A stretch of 64,000 nt of DNA from JBBEAM01 sp942491105 (lineage in GTDB: Bacteria > Pseudomonadota > Alphaproteobacteria > Kiloniellales > DSM-21159). The DNA lies in the NCBI GenBank assembly GCA_942491105.1, contig CALNZX010000001.1, positions 806,001 to 870,000 of the forward strand, written 5' to 3'. Of this stretch, positions 1 through 9,469 are shown in pieces; position 1 is the stretch's first letter; each line of letters begins with the position of its first letter. The notes beneath the pieces were generated by a model. It saw only the letters and a list, made by a program, of their open reading frames with translations, was not told where the DNA came from and made no database searches. The translations under genes and the position numbers were made by a program.

Positions 1-162
1 GATTTCTATCTGGCCGGCTGCGAGGTTTCCTTCCGCTACATGGATCAGATGGTGTTCCAGATTCAGCTGACTCATAAGCAGGACGCCGTGCCGCTGACCC
101 GCGATTACATCACCGAGTGGGAAAACGGCCCCCGCGCCAAGGCGACCCGCGCCGCCGAGTAG
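1..162 (+). CDS. Cyclopropane-fatty-acyl-phospholipid synthase family protein, C-terminal end (partial)
   Basis: Only the last 53 codons are inside the window, in frame from base 1 to a TAG at 160-162. The residues FYLAGCEVSFRYMD, MVFQIQL and DAVPLTRDYI match the typical C-terminus of S-adenosylmethionine-dependent cyclopropane-fatty-acid synthases and related methyltransferases, which methylenate unsaturated membrane phospholipid acyl chains. The catalytic core lies upstream of the window. The family assignment comes from remembered motifs in a short piece, so the exact substrate cannot be stated. Confidence 0.7.
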   Translation, partial: DFYLAGCEVSFRYMDQMVFQIQLTHKQDAVPLTRDYITEWENGPRAKATRAAE

Positions 163-365
163 CCCAGACTTCCGGCCTAGCCCGAGTCGCGCCCACAAAG
201 GGCTTCCAAGGGCCTGATTTTACTCGCCCAATTCTGGCCATCTTAGAATGCTGTCTTTTAGTCAATGCTGAATCTGTGCCCGCTGCGGGAAGTTTTCCCC
301 GCTACATTTTTTTATCCCCAAGGCGCAGGGCCGCTTCATCGCGGGAAGCCTGTTAGGGTCGCTGT

Positions 366-1892
366 ATGGCTGAAAACGCGCAATCGACCGTAACGCCGCT
401 GGTCGGACGGGAAGACAACGAGACCGGCGGCTACCGTAGTCCCCCGGTCAACTACGAGGCCGAGCAGGCGCTGCTGGCGGCGATCCTTGCCAACAACATG
501 GCCATGGAGAAGGTCTCGGACTTTCTGCGCCCCGAGCAGTTCGCCGATCCGGTGCATGGGCGCATTTTCGACGCCTGCCGCGTCTTGATCGACCGGGGGC
601 AAGTCGCCAACGCCGTTACCCTGAAGAACAAGTTCGAACAGGACGGCGACCTGGCCGAGGTCGGCGGCAGCCAGTATCTGGCCCAGCTGCAGAGCAACTA
701 CGTCAACATCATCGATGCCAAGCACTACGGCCAGCTGATCCACGATCTCTACCTGCGGCGCCAACTGATCGGGCTCGGCGAGGACGTCGTCAACCAGGCC
801 TTCGATCACGATCTCGAGCTGCCGGCGGTGAACCAGATCGAGGGCGCCGAGCAAAAGCTCTATGAGCTCGCGGAAACCGGGCAGACCGAGGGCGGCCTGA
901 TGGGCTTCAAGATCGCCCTGACCCAGGCAATCGACAATGCGGCCGTCGCCTTCCGCAACGAGGGCGCGGTCTCCGGCGTCTCCACCGGTCTTATGGAACT
1001 CGATAAGCTGCTGGGCGGCCTCCACAAGTCGGATCTTCTGATCCTCGCCGGCCGCCCGTCCATGGGCAAGACCGCGCTGGCCACCAACATCGCCTACAAC
1101 GTGGCGCGCTCCACGCGCAGCGAGACCGACAGTGACGGCAACAGCATCGACGAACCGCAGACCGTCGCCTTCTTCTCCCTGGAAATGTCTTCCGAGCAGC
1201 TCGCCGCGCGTATTCTCTCGGAGCGCTCCGGGGTTAAGTCCGACGACATGCGCAAGGGCTCGATCAGCCACGAGGACTTCGAGAAGGTGATGGAGGCCAG
1301 CCGCGAACTGGAACGCCTGCGGCTGTTCATCGACGACACCCCGGCGATCACCATACCGGCGATGCGGACCCGGGCCCGCCGGCTGAAGCGCCAGCAGGGC
1401 CTGAGCCTGATCGTGGTCGATTACCTGCAGCTGATGTCCGCCACCTCGGCGCGCGGCGACAGCCGGGTGCAGGAGGTCTCCGAGATCACCCGCGGTCTGA
1501 AGGCCATCGCCAAGGAACTCAGCGTGCCGGTCCTGGCCTTGTCCCAGCTCTCGCGCGCCGTCGAGCAGCGCGAGGACAAGCGGCCGATGCTGAGCGACCT
1601 GCGCGAATCCGGCTCCATCGAGCAGGATTCCGACGTGGTGATGTTCGTCTACCGCGAGCAGTACTACCTGGAGCGCGCCGAGCCGGTGCCGCGTCAGGAA
1701 GAAAGCGCGGAGAAGTTCGACGAGCGGCATCAGCGGTGGAAGGACCGCTGCGATCAGGCTTACGGCCTGGCGGAGGTGATCGTCGCCAAGCAGCGCCATG
1801 GCCCGATCGGCACGCGCAAGCTGGTCTTCGACGGCAACACCACCAAGTTCGGCGACTACCTGCCGGACGACTACCTGCCGGAGCAGCATTGA
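366..1892 (+). CDS. dnaB: Replicative DNA helicase DnaB
   Basis: A 508-residue protein of normal DnaB length. The N-terminal helical domain (about residues 28-130, starting near NYEAEQALL) is followed by a RecA-like motor with Walker A GRPSMGKT at 229-236, Walker B in LIVVDYLQLM near residue 350, and the late motif LRESGSIEQDSDVV. It is the ring helicase that unwinds the chromosome at the replication fork and recruits primase. The alanine racemase gene follows after 5 bp, so the two are probably co-transcribed. The 203 bp upstream are AT-richer than the genes around them and are the likely promoter region, but I cannot pick a convincing -35/-10 pair. Confidence 0.97.
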   Translation: MAENAQSTVTPLVGREDNETGGYRSPPVNYEAEQALLAAILANNMAMEKVSDFLRPEQFADPVHGRIFDACRVLIDRGQVANAVTLKNKFEQDGDLAEVGGSQYLAQLQSNYVNIIDAKHYGQLIHDLYLRRQLIGLGEDVVNQAFDHDLELPAVNQIEGAEQKLYELAETGQTEGGLMGFKIALTQAIDNAAVAFRNEGAVSGVSTGLMELDKLLGGLHKSDLLILAGRPSMGKTALATNIAYNVARSTRSETDSDGNSIDEPQTVAFFSLEMSSEQLAARILSERSGVKSDDMRKGSISHEDFEKVMEASRELERLRLFIDDTPAITIPAMRTRARRLKRQQGLSLIVVDYLQLMSATSARGDSRVQEVSEITRGLKAIAKELSVPVLALSQLSRAVEQREDKRPMLSDLRESGSIEQDSDVVMFVYREQYYLERAEPVPRQEESAEKFDERHQRWKDRCDQAYGLAEVIVAKQRHGPIGTRKLVFDGNTTKFGDYLPDDYLPEQH

Positions 1893-1897
1893 CGGCG

Positions 1898-2998
1898 ATG
1901 CCGACAGCGCGTGGCGACGCCGGCTCCCTGCTGAGCATCGATCTGACCGCGCTGGCCGAAAACTACCGTTTTCTTCAGGCTCGCCTGGGCAAGGCGCGCT
2001 GCGGCGCGGCGGTCAAGGCGGACGCCTATGGCATCGGCGCGGAAGCGGCGGCGCCCGTGCTGTGGGATGCCGGCTGCCGGGATTTCTACGTCGCGACCCT
2101 GGACGAAGCCATCGCGCTGCGCGCGCTGCTGCCCGAGGCCGCGATCTACGTTTTCAACGGCCTGTTGCCCGGCGACGAGGACAGCTTCGGCGCGGCACGG
2201 CTGGTTCCGGTTTTGAACGATCCGGGACAGATCGCCCGCTGGGCCGCGTTCTGCCGGGAGCAAGGCCCCCGCCCCGCCGCCGTTCAGTTCGATACCGGCA
2301 TGGCGCGACTCGGTTTGTCGCCGCGGGACACGCAAGCCTTGCTGGCGGATCCGGGAGAGCTCGCCGCCTTCACCAGCCTGCAGGTGATGACCCATCTCGC
2401 TTGCGCCGATATCCCCGAGGCGGAGATGAACGCGGCACAGCGCGGCGCCCTGGCGCGCATCGCCACCGCCCTGCCCCAGGCGACGGCCTCCCTCGCCAAC
2501 TCCTATGGGATTTTCCTCGGTCCGCAATACCACTTCGATCTCGCCCGGCCGGGGATTGCGCTCTATGGCGGAAACCCAACTCCGGGCCATCCCAATCCAA
2601 TGCGCCAAGTGGTTCGTCTGCAAGGCAGAATCCTGCAGGTCCGCCAGATTGACGCTGCCCAGAGCGTTGGCTATGGTGCGACCTTCCGTGCAAGCAAGCC
2701 CCTGCGTCTGGCTACGGTCGCTGCTGGTTACGCGGACGGATATTTACGCTCTCTATCCAACAAAGGGCACGCCTGGGTGGGGAACAATCGCGTGGCGGTC
2801 GTCGGACGGGTATCCATGGATATGATTACAGTCGATGTCACCGGTCTGCCGGAAAAGGACGCCCTGCCGGGCGGTCTGGTCGACCTGCTGTCGCCCAGCG
2901 ACGGCGTCGAGGGCTTGGCCGAGGAAGCAGGCACCATTTCCTATGAAATCCTGACTTCTTTGGGCAGCCGCTACCGGCGTCGCTACCTCGGCCGATGA
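1898..2998 (+). CDS. alr: Alanine racemase
   Basis: A 366-residue PLP-dependent racemase that makes D-alanine for peptidoglycan. The PLP lysine is K40 in VKADAYG and the catalytic tyrosine is near residue 259 in VGYGATF. The family's MDMITVDV segment is present and the length is standard. I chose the ATG at 1898. An in-frame TTG at 1889 overlaps the dnaB stop as TTGA and would add three residues, so translational coupling to dnaB from that codon is possible. The 3' end overlaps mlaE by 4 bp (ATGA). Confidence 0.95.
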   Translation: MPTARGDAGSLLSIDLTALAENYRFLQARLGKARCGAAVKADAYGIGAEAAAPVLWDAGCRDFYVATLDEAIALRALLPEAAIYVFNGLLPGDEDSFGAARLVPVLNDPGQIARWAAFCREQGPRPAAVQFDTGMARLGLSPRDTQALLADPGELAAFTSLQVMTHLACADIPEAEMNAAQRGALARIATALPQATASLANSYGIFLGPQYHFDLARPGIALYGGNPTPGHPNPMRQVVRLQGRILQVRQIDAAQSVGYGATFRASKPLRLATVAAGYADGYLRSLSNKGHAWVGNNRVAVVGRVSMDMITVDVTGLPEKDALPGGLVDLLSPSDGVEGLAEEAGTISYEILTSLGSRYRRRYLGR

Positions 2999-3783
2999 AA
3001 AACGATATCGTTCCCATCGTTCAGCCGCTTGGCCGCTCCTTCATCGCCTTCCTGGGCGCGACGGGTCGCTTGATCCTGTTCACCGTGACCGGGGTGAGCC
3101 ACTGCTTCCGCCCGCCCTTCTATCCCCGGCTGATCCTGCGCCAGATGATCGAGGTCGGGTATTATTCGCTGCCCGTGGTCGGATTGACGGCAATCTTCAC
3201 CGGCATGGTGCTGGCGCTGCAGTCCTATACCGGCTTCGCGCGCTTCTCCGCCGAGAGCGCCATCCCCAATGTCGTCGTGGTGTCGATCACCCGTGAGCTC
3301 GGGCCGGTTCTCGGCGGCTTGATGGTGGCGGGACGGATCGGCGCCGCCATGGCGGCGGAGATCGGCACCATGAAGGTGACCGAGCAGATCGACGCCCTGA
3401 CCACGCTGGCGACCAACCCCTTCAAATACCTGGTGGCGCCGCGGCTGATCGCCGGCATCACCATGCTGCCCCTGCTGGTGCTCATCGCGATGATCATCGG
3501 CGTGTTCGGCGGCTATCTGGTCTCCGTCTATAAGCTGGGCTTCAACCCGACGACCTACATCAAGAACACCGTCGACTTCCTGCAGGCGACCGACATCATC
3601 TCCGGCCTGGTCAAGGCCGGCGTATTCGGTTTCATCGTCACCCTGATGGGCTGCTATCATGGCTATCAATCCCGCGGCGGAGCCCAGGGAGTCGGGGCCG
3701 CCACCACCAACGCGGTGGTTTCGGCGTCGATCCTGATCCTCTGCTCCAACTACATCATCACGGAGCTGTTTTTCGCCCGATGA
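2995..3783 (+). CDS. mlaE: MlaE-family ABC transporter permease
   Basis: A 262-residue integral membrane protein of the MlaE family, which forms the inner-membrane channel of the system that moves phospholipids between the inner and outer membranes. Typical features are the GLTAIFTGMVLALQ segment, the central motif ELGPVLGGLMVAGRIGAAMAAE, and several hydrophobic helices up to the C-terminus. It overlaps alr (ATGA) upstream and mlaF (ATGA) downstream, which indicates one operon. No substrate-binding MlaD gene follows, because radA comes next, so that partner must be encoded elsewhere. Confidence 0.9.
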   Translation: MKNDIVPIVQPLGRSFIAFLGATGRLILFTVTGVSHCFRPPFYPRLILRQMIEVGYYSLPVVGLTAIFTGMVLALQSYTGFARFSAESAIPNVVVVSITRELGPVLGGLMVAGRIGAAMAAEIGTMKVTEQIDALTTLATNPFKYLVAPRLIAGITMLPLLVLIAMIIGVFGGYLVSVYKLGFNPTTYIKNTVDFLQATDIISGLVKAGVFGFIVTLMGCYHGYQSRGGAQGVGAATTNAVVSASILILCSNYIITELFFAR

Positions 3784-4574
3784 GCCCCGCAGCCAACAAA
3801 CCGCGCAAAATCGAAATCCGCGATCTGCACATGGCCTTTGGCAGTAACGTCGTGCTGAATGGGCTGGACTTGGATATCGACCAAGGCGAGTCGGTGGTCG
3901 TGATCGGCGGTTCGGGCAGCGGCAAGTCGGTTCTCCTGAAGTGCATTCTTGGCCTGCTGCAGCCGCAGAGCGGCTCGATCAAGGTCGATGGCGAGGAAGT
4001 CGTCGGCATGCGCGGCAAGGATCTCGACCGGGTGCGCAGCAAGTTCGGCATGCTGTTCCAATCCGCGGCGCTGTTCGATTCCCTCACGGTCTGGGAAAAC
4101 GTCGCCTTCGGGCTGATCCAGGGCGAGGGCATGGACCATGGGGAAGCCAAGACCATCGCCTATCAGCGCCTGGCCGACGTCGGCCTGAAGCCGGAAGTCG
4201 CCGTGCTCTACCCGGCTGAACTGTCCGGCGGCATGAAAAAGCGCGTCGGCCTGGCCCGCGCCGTCGCCACCCAGCCGGAGATCATCTTCTTCGACGAGCC
4301 GACCACCGGCCTGGACCCGATCATGGGCGATGTCATCGACCGGCTGATCAGCAAATGCATCAAGGAGCTGGGCGCCACCGGCCTGTCGATCACCCACGAC
4401 ATGGCCAGCGCCCGGCGTATTTCCGACCGCATGACCATGCTCTATCAAGGCAAAATCATTTGGGACGGCCCAACAACGCAGATCGATCACTCCGGCAACG
4501 ACTACGTCGAGCAGTTCATTCACGGCCGCGCCGAGGGTCCGATCAAGATGCAGATCCAGGACCACTTCGGCTGA
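3780..4574 (+). CDS. mlaF: MlaF-family ABC transporter ATP-binding protein
   Basis: A 264-residue ABC ATPase that should energise the MlaE permease encoded immediately upstream, with a 4-bp overlap. Walker A GGSGSGKS is at 43-50, the Q-loop is in MLFQSAALFD, the signature LSGGMKKR is at 148-155, Walker B is IIFFDEPTTG near 168-177, and the H-loop lies in SITHDM. The 'FQSAALFDSLTVWENVAF' pattern is typical of the MlaF/Ttg2A group. The product is a cytoplasmic subunit of a lipid-asymmetry or phospholipid transporter. Confidence 0.92.
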   Translation: MSPAANKPRKIEIRDLHMAFGSNVVLNGLDLDIDQGESVVVIGGSGSGKSVLLKCILGLLQPQSGSIKVDGEEVVGMRGKDLDRVRSKFGMLFQSAALFDSLTVWENVAFGLIQGEGMDHGEAKTIAYQRLADVGLKPEVAVLYPAELSGGMKKRVGLARAVATQPEIIFFDEPTTGLDPIMGDVIDRLISKCIKELGATGLSITHDMASARRISDRMTMLYQGKIIWDGPTTQIDHSGNDYVEQFIHGRAEGPIKMQIQDHFG

Positions 4575-4600
4575 CACCCTCGAAGGGAGCCCGATAGGCT

Positions 4601-6028
4601 TTGGCAAAACGCCAATCCATCTACGTATGCCAGGCTTGCGGGGCTAGCTTCGGCCGTTGGGTCGGCCGTTGCGAAGCCTGCGGCGAGTGGAATTCCATTG
4701 TCGAGGAGGCCGCGCCCTCCGCCGCGCCTGGCGGCCTGAAACCGAAAACCCGCAAGGCCGCCCGCAGCATCGAATTCGCCGATCTGGGCGGCGAAGCGGA
4801 AAAGGCGCCGCGCCGCGGTTCCGGGATCGACGAGTTCGACCGGGTTTGCGGCGGCGGCCTGGTTCGCGGCTCGGCCGTGCTGATCGGCGGCGATCCGGGG
4901 ATCGGTAAATCGACGCTGCTGCTGCAAGTCGTGGCGGCCCTGTCGAGCGGCCCGGCGAGTCTGCCCTGCGCCTACATCTCCGGCGAGGAAGCCGTCGACC
5001 AGGTGCGCCTGCGGGCCCGCCGCATGGGGCTGGCCGATAGCGGCGTGAAGCTCGCCGCCGCGACGGCGGTGCGCGATATCTGCGCCGCGTTGAACAGCAT
5101 GGAAACGCCGGGCGTCGTGGTCATCGACTCGATTCAGACCATGTACGTCGACTCCCTCGATTCGGCGCCGGGCACGGTGTCTCAGGTCCGCGCCAGCGCC
5201 CAGGAGCTGATCCGCCTCGCCAAGAGCCGGGGCTTCTGCCTGTTGCTGGTCGGCCATGTCACCAAGGAAGGGGTTATCGCCGGCCCCAAGGTGCTCGAGC
5301 ACATGGTCGATACCGTGCTGACCTTCGAGGGCGAGCGCGGCCATCAGTTTCGCATCCTGCGCGCGGTCAAGAACCGCTTTGGCCCGACCGACGAGATCGG
5401 CGTCTTCGAGATGACCGAGGGCGGTCTGATGGAGGTCGCCAATCCTTCCGAGCTGTTTCTCGGCGAGCGTCAGGAGGAAGTCTCCGGCGCCGCGGTTTTC
5501 GCCGGCATGGAGGGAACGCGCCCGGTGCTGGTGGAAATCCAGGCGCTGGTCTCCCCCTCCCCGCTGGCGACGCCGCGCCGCGCCGTGGTCGGCTGGGACT
5601 CCGGCCGCCTGGCGATGGTGCTGGCGGTGCTGGAGGCGCGCTGCGGTTTGCTGCTCGCCGGCAAGGACGTCTATCTCAATGTCGCGGGCGGCCTGCGGAT
5701 CGGCGAACCGGCCGCCGACTTGGCGGTCGCCGCTGCCCTGGTTTCCGCCGTCAGCGGCCAGGCTGTGCCCCAGGAATGCGTGGTTTTCGGCGAAATCGGC
5801 CTGTCCGGAGAAATCCGCCCAGTGTCCCATAGCGACCTGCGCCTGAAGGAAGCCGCCAAGCTTGGTTTCTCGCGCGCCTTGCTGCCGCCGCGTCGCAAGA
5901 CACGAAGTCGCAACAAGGCTGGCGGGGACTCGGCAATTGCGCTAACAGAGATTAGCCATCTACGCGATTTGGTAGCCGAATTCGGGGGCGCACGCATGAA
6001 GGACACGGACAGCCGCCGACATGGATAG
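4601..6028 (+). CDS. radA: DNA repair protein RadA
   Basis: A 475-residue RadA (Sms), a branch-migration ATPase that processes recombination intermediates. An N-terminal C4 zinc finger uses C10, C13, C24 and C27. A RecA-like domain follows with Walker A GDPGIGKS near 97-104 and the RadA-specific KNRFG motif near residue 257, then a Lon-protease-like C-terminal domain. The start is a TTG at 4601 preceded by GAAGGGAG about 11 bases upstream. No in-frame ATG fits the conserved N-terminus. The 3' end overlaps cvpA by 8 bp, so translation is probably coupled. Confidence 0.95.
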   Translation: MAKRQSIYVCQACGASFGRWVGRCEACGEWNSIVEEAAPSAAPGGLKPKTRKAARSIEFADLGGEAEKAPRRGSGIDEFDRVCGGGLVRGSAVLIGGDPGIGKSTLLLQVVAALSSGPASLPCAYISGEEAVDQVRLRARRMGLADSGVKLAAATAVRDICAALNSMETPGVVVIDSIQTMYVDSLDSAPGTVSQVRASAQELIRLAKSRGFCLLLVGHVTKEGVIAGPKVLEHMVDTVLTFEGERGHQFRILRAVKNRFGPTDEIGVFEMTEGGLMEVANPSELFLGERQEEVSGAAVFAGMEGTRPVLVEIQALVSPSPLATPRRAVVGWDSGRLAMVLAVLEARCGLLLAGKDVYLNVAGGLRIGEPAADLAVAAALVSAVSGQAVPQECVVFGEIGLSGEIRPVSHSDLRLKEAAKLGFSRALLPPRRKTRSRNKAGGDSAIALTEISHLRDLVAEFGGARMKDTDSRRHG

Positions 6029-6704
6029 CCTGCCGATCAACATCACCGATATCATTGTCATCGTCATCCTCTTGCTCTCGGGGATCCTGGCCTTCGTGCG
6101 CGGCCTGGTTCACGAGACCCTCTCGATTGGCGCCTGGATCGGCGCCGCGGCGGTGACCCTCTATCTGTTTCCCTTTGCCCAGCCGATCGCGCGCGACTAC
6201 ATCGCGATTGAACTGGCGGCGGATATCACCGCGGGCGTCTCGATCTTCCTGGTCGCCTTGATTCTGTTTTCCATCCTCTCGCGGGCGCTGTCCCGCCAGG
6301 TGCAGGAATCCAGCCTCGGCGCCCTCGACCGCACGCTTGGGCTGCTGTTCGGCTTTCTGCGCGGCGCGGTGATCGTCTGCATCGCCTGGCTGGTCCTGGT
6401 CTGGCTGCTGCCGCCCGACGAACGGCCCGGCTGGATCACCGAGGCCAAGTCCCGGCCGCTGATCGAGCGCGGCGCGGCTTTTTTACAAGCCCTGATCCCC
6501 GAAGATGTCCGGATTCGCGGCGAGGATGCGGCGGAACGGGCCAAGGACAGCACCGAAGATGCCATCAAAACCGAGGAGTCCCTGCGCCAGTTAATTTCGC
6601 CGCAGCCAGAACCCGAAGCAAAAGACGATGCAGACTCGGCTCCGGAAGGGTATAACCCTGACCAGCGAGACGATATGCAACGCCTGATCGAGAATACGGA
6701 TTAG
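6021..6704 (+). CDS. cvpA: CvpA family membrane protein
   Basis: A 227-residue protein with about four hydrophobic segments in the first 135 residues, the CvpA pattern including ALSRQVQESSLGALDRTLGLLFG, and a hydrophilic acidic tail. CvpA is an inner-membrane protein first linked to colicin V production and more generally to envelope stress tolerance. Its place directly before purF is conserved across Proteobacteria and supports the call. It overlaps the radA 3' end by 8 bp. Confidence 0.9.
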   Translation: MDSLPINITDIIVIVILLLSGILAFVRGLVHETLSIGAWIGAAAVTLYLFPFAQPIARDYIAIELAADITAGVSIFLVALILFSILSRALSRQVQESSLGALDRTLGLLFGFLRGAVIVCIAWLVLVWLLPPDERPGWITEAKSRPLIERGAAFLQALIPEDVRIRGEDAAERAKDSTEDAIKTEESLRQLISPQPEPEAKDDADSAPEGYNPDQRDDMQRLIENTD

Positions 6705-6751
6705 CCAGCAGCCGTCCTGTGTGGCCAGTGCAAAGGAAATCAGCCAGGCCC

Positions 6752-8209
6752 GTGCTTACGACCAACCCCTACGACGACGATAAACTCCGCGAGGAATGCG
6801 GCGTTTTCGGCATATTCAATCACTCCGACGCGGCCGCGCACGCCGTGCTCGGCCTGCATGCCCTTCAGCATCGCGGCCAGGAGGCCGCCGGCATCGTCTC
6901 TTTCGATGGCGCGCGCTTCAACGCGCACCGCGATCTTGGCCATGTCGGCGACATCTTCTCCAGCGAACAGGTCATGAGCCGTCTGCGCGGTCACGCCGCG
7001 ATCGGCCATAACCGCTATTCCACCACCGGCGAGACGGTGATCCGCAACGTCCAGCCGCTCTTTGCCGACCTCGACGTCGGCGGCCTGGCGCTGGCGCACA
7101 ACGGAAATCTCACCAACTCCACGGGGCTGCGCCAGGAAATGGTGCGCAATGGCGCGATTTTTCAGTCGACCATGGACACCGAGGTCATCGTCCACCTGAT
7201 CGCGACCTCCAAGGCCGGCAGCATCATCGACCGCATGACCGACGCCCTGCGTCAGGTCGAGGGAGCCTATTCCCTGGTGGCCTTGACCGATAACGCGGTG
7301 ATCGCGGTACGCGATCCGCTCGGCGTGCGGCCGCTTGTTCTGGGCAAGCTCGGCGACGCCCATATCGTCGCTTCGGAGACCTGCGCCCTGGATATCATCG
7401 GCGCCGAACTGGTCCGCGACGTCAGCCCCGGCGAGATGCTGGTGCTCGATGCCAGTGGCGTCCACAGCCTGCGCATCGCCCCCGCCGCGCCGAAGCGGCA
7501 GTGCATCTTCGAATATATCTACTTCGCCCGTCCGGACTCCGTGCTGGAAGGCCTATCGGTCTACGATGCCCGCAAGCGGATCGGCGTCGAACTGGCCAAG
7601 GAAAGCCCCGTTCCCGCCGACGTAATCATTCCGGTACCGGATTCCGGAGTTCCCTCGGCGCTGGGCTACGCCGAAGAGGCGAAGATCCCCTTCGAGCTGG
7701 GCATCATCCGCAATCATTACGTCGGCCGCACCTTCATCGAGCCCGGGCAAGAGATCCGCAACCTGGGCGTCAAGCTGAAGCACAACGCCAACCGCGCGAA
7801 AATCAAAGGCCAGCGGGTCATCCTGGTCGACGATTCCATCGTCCGCGGCACCACCTCGATCAAGATTGTCGAAATGGTGCGCGCCGCCGGCGCGACCGAG
7901 GTGCACATGCGCATCGCCGCGCCGCCGACCAGTCACTCCTGCTACTACGGGGTCGACACGCCAGAGCGCGAACAACTGCTGGCGCATCGCATGAGCGTCG
8001 AGGAGATGGCCGCCTATATCGGGGTCGACAGCCTGGCCTATATCTCCCTCGACGGACTCTATCGCGCGATGGGCGAGCCTGGCCGCAACACCGAGATGCC
8101 GCAGTACTGCGACGCCTGTTTCACAGGCGAGTACCCGACACGCCTGACCGACCGCGAGGCCAATTCCGGTAGCCAGCTTTCCCTGCTGGCCGAGATGAAG
8201 CGGGCCTAA
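6752..8209 (+). CDS. purF: Amidophosphoribosyltransferase
   Basis: PurF catalyses the first committed step of purine synthesis, PRPP plus glutamine to phosphoribosylamine. The glutamine amidotransferase nucleophile is C16 in EECGVFG, so a 15-residue propeptide is expected to be removed. The PRPP-binding loop ILVDDSIVRGTT lies near residue 358. I prefer the GTG at 6752 (485 aa) because AAAGGAAA lies about 13 bases upstream. A longer in-frame start at 6719 would add 11 residues that look unconserved. The gene follows cvpA, as in many Proteobacteria. Confidence 0.96.
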   Translation: MLTTNPYDDDKLREECGVFGIFNHSDAAAHAVLGLHALQHRGQEAAGIVSFDGARFNAHRDLGHVGDIFSSEQVMSRLRGHAAIGHNRYSTTGETVIRNVQPLFADLDVGGLALAHNGNLTNSTGLRQEMVRNGAIFQSTMDTEVIVHLIATSKAGSIIDRMTDALRQVEGAYSLVALTDNAVIAVRDPLGVRPLVLGKLGDAHIVASETCALDIIGAELVRDVSPGEMLVLDASGVHSLRIAPAAPKRQCIFEYIYFARPDSVLEGLSVYDARKRIGVELAKESPVPADVIIPVPDSGVPSALGYAEEAKIPFELGIIRNHYVGRTFIEPGQEIRNLGVKLKHNANRAKIKGQRVILVDDSIVRGTTSIKIVEMVRAAGATEVHMRIAAPPTSHSCYYGVDTPEREQLLAHRMSVEEMAAYIGVDSLAYISLDGLYRAMGEPGRNTEMPQYCDACFTGEYPTRLTDREANSGSQLSLLAEMKRA

Positions 8210-8233
8210 CGCCGGGCGGCGTAGGCAGGGGCG

Positions 8234-8719
8234 ATGATCGCACGCATCCTCAATGGCATCTTCGCGGTTGGCGGCGCCGGAGCCTTCTCCCAGCTTCCCG
8301 AGTTCTATCAGCAGTACACCGCCGTGCTGTTCGGCCGCATCAAGGAAGGCGAGATCGTGCTTCGCGACATCGCCGGGCAGATCGAGACGGAGAGCTCGGA
8401 AGCCGCCAAGGCAGGCCTGGCGCGTCTGCTCGAACTGCGCCAGGAAGCCCTCGAGCGCCTCTGGGCTCACTACGACGCGCTCGAATCCGCCGGCTCCTTC
8501 CAGAAGGTTTTCACCCTGATCCGCACCTTCGAGGTCGAGACGGCGCAAGCAACCTGGCAGCAATTTCAGCCCGGCATAGCTTTTACCGCCGAGGTCGCGG
8601 TATACGCGGCTGTCGGCATGCTCGCCGGCGTCGCCCTGCTGGCGGGCGGCGAGAAGGGCGGCAAGAAACTGGCGACGATGAAGAAACACAAAGCAAGCAG
8701 GAACAATCCCTATGCCTGA
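8234..8719 (+). CDS. DUF2937 family membrane protein
   Basis: A 161-residue protein that looks like the DUF2937 family. It has an N-terminal hydrophobic stretch, a long charged helical middle (about residues 35-110, EFYQQY through FTLIRTFEVE) and a C-terminal transmembrane segment (about 120-140, VAVYAAVGMLAGVALLAGG), followed by a basic tail. The function of the family is unknown. It lies 24 bp after purF and overlaps the next SDR gene by 8 bp, so it is probably part of the purF transcript. Confidence 0.65.
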   Translation: MIARILNGIFAVGGAGAFSQLPEFYQQYTAVLFGRIKEGEIVLRDIAGQIETESSEAAKAGLARLLELRQEALERLWAHYDALESAGSFQKVFTLIRTFEVETAQATWQQFQPGIAFTAEVAVYAAVGMLAGVALLAGGEKGGKKLATMKKHKASRNNPYA

Positions 8720-9443
8720 GACCCCCCAGACACGCTCCGGGAAACTGCACGGCCGTATCGCCCTGATCACCGGCGCGACCCGGGGCATCGGCCGCGCCGT
8801 CGCGCTGCGCTACGCCGCCGAGGGCGCGCAGACCGTGCTCGCCGCGCGCACCGTTGGCGGCCTGGAGGAGGTCGACGATGAAATTCGCGCCGCCGGCGGA
8901 TTGAAACCGCTGCTGGTACCCGTCGACCTGCTGGAGTTCGATAACATCGACCTGCTCGGGAAATCGTTGTTCGAGCGCTACGGCCGCCTCGACATTCTGC
9001 TCGGCAACGCGGGTTTGCTGGGAACGCTGTCGCCGGTCGGCCATATCCCGGTGGATACCTGGGAACACACGCTGAATCTCAATGTGACCGCCAACTACCG
9101 TTTGATCCGCAGCCTCGATCCGCTGCTGCGCCGGTCGGACGCCGGCAGGGCGATCTTCGTCACCTCCGGCGCGGCCCGCAAGGCGATGGCCTATTGGGCC
9201 GTCTATGCCGCCAGCAAGGCGGCCCTGGACGTGCTGGTGCAGTGCTATGCCGCGGAGATCACCAAGACCAATGTGAAGGCGAATCTGATATCGCCGGGCC
9301 CGATCCGCACCGGCATGCGCGCCCAGGCGTTCCCCGGCGAAGACCCGATGTCCCTGCGCGCGCCGGAAGACATCACCGACGCCTTCGTCGAACTCGCCTC
9401 GGCGCAGTGCCAAAGCAACGGCGAAATCGTTACCCTGTCCTAG
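8712..9443 (+). CDS. SDR family NAD(P)-dependent oxidoreductase
   Basis: A 243-residue short-chain dehydrogenase. The Rossmann cofactor motif TGATRGIG begins near residue 15. The catalytic Tyr and Lys are Y165 and K169 in VYAASK, and an upstream Ser lies in FVTSGAA. The substrate is not predictable from sequence. Its position after purF and the DUF2937 gene, with an 8-bp overlap, implies co-transcription but does not point to purine metabolism. A role in lipid or quinone metabolism would be equally consistent. Confidence 0.88.
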   Translation: MPETPQTRSGKLHGRIALITGATRGIGRAVALRYAAEGAQTVLAARTVGGLEEVDDEIRAAGGLKPLLVPVDLLEFDNIDLLGKSLFERYGRLDILLGNAGLLGTLSPVGHIPVDTWEHTLNLNVTANYRLIRSLDPLLRRSDAGRAIFVTSGAARKAMAYWAVYAASKAALDVLVQCYAAEITKTNVKANLISPGPIRTGMRAQAFPGEDPMSLRAPEDITDAFVELASAQCQSNGEIVTLS

Positions 9444-9469
9444 TCTGGCATGCGACGAGTCCGCCGTCC

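Noticed and set aside
336..1889. Long open frame opposite dnaB, and similar long antisense frames throughout
   Set aside because: GC-rich third positions create long shadow frames. They show no family motifs and lie fully opposite well-supported genes.
1736..1897. N-terminal extension of alanine racemase into dnaB
   Set aside because: The extra residues are low-complexity, overlap dnaB by about 150 bp and are not part of the racemase fold.
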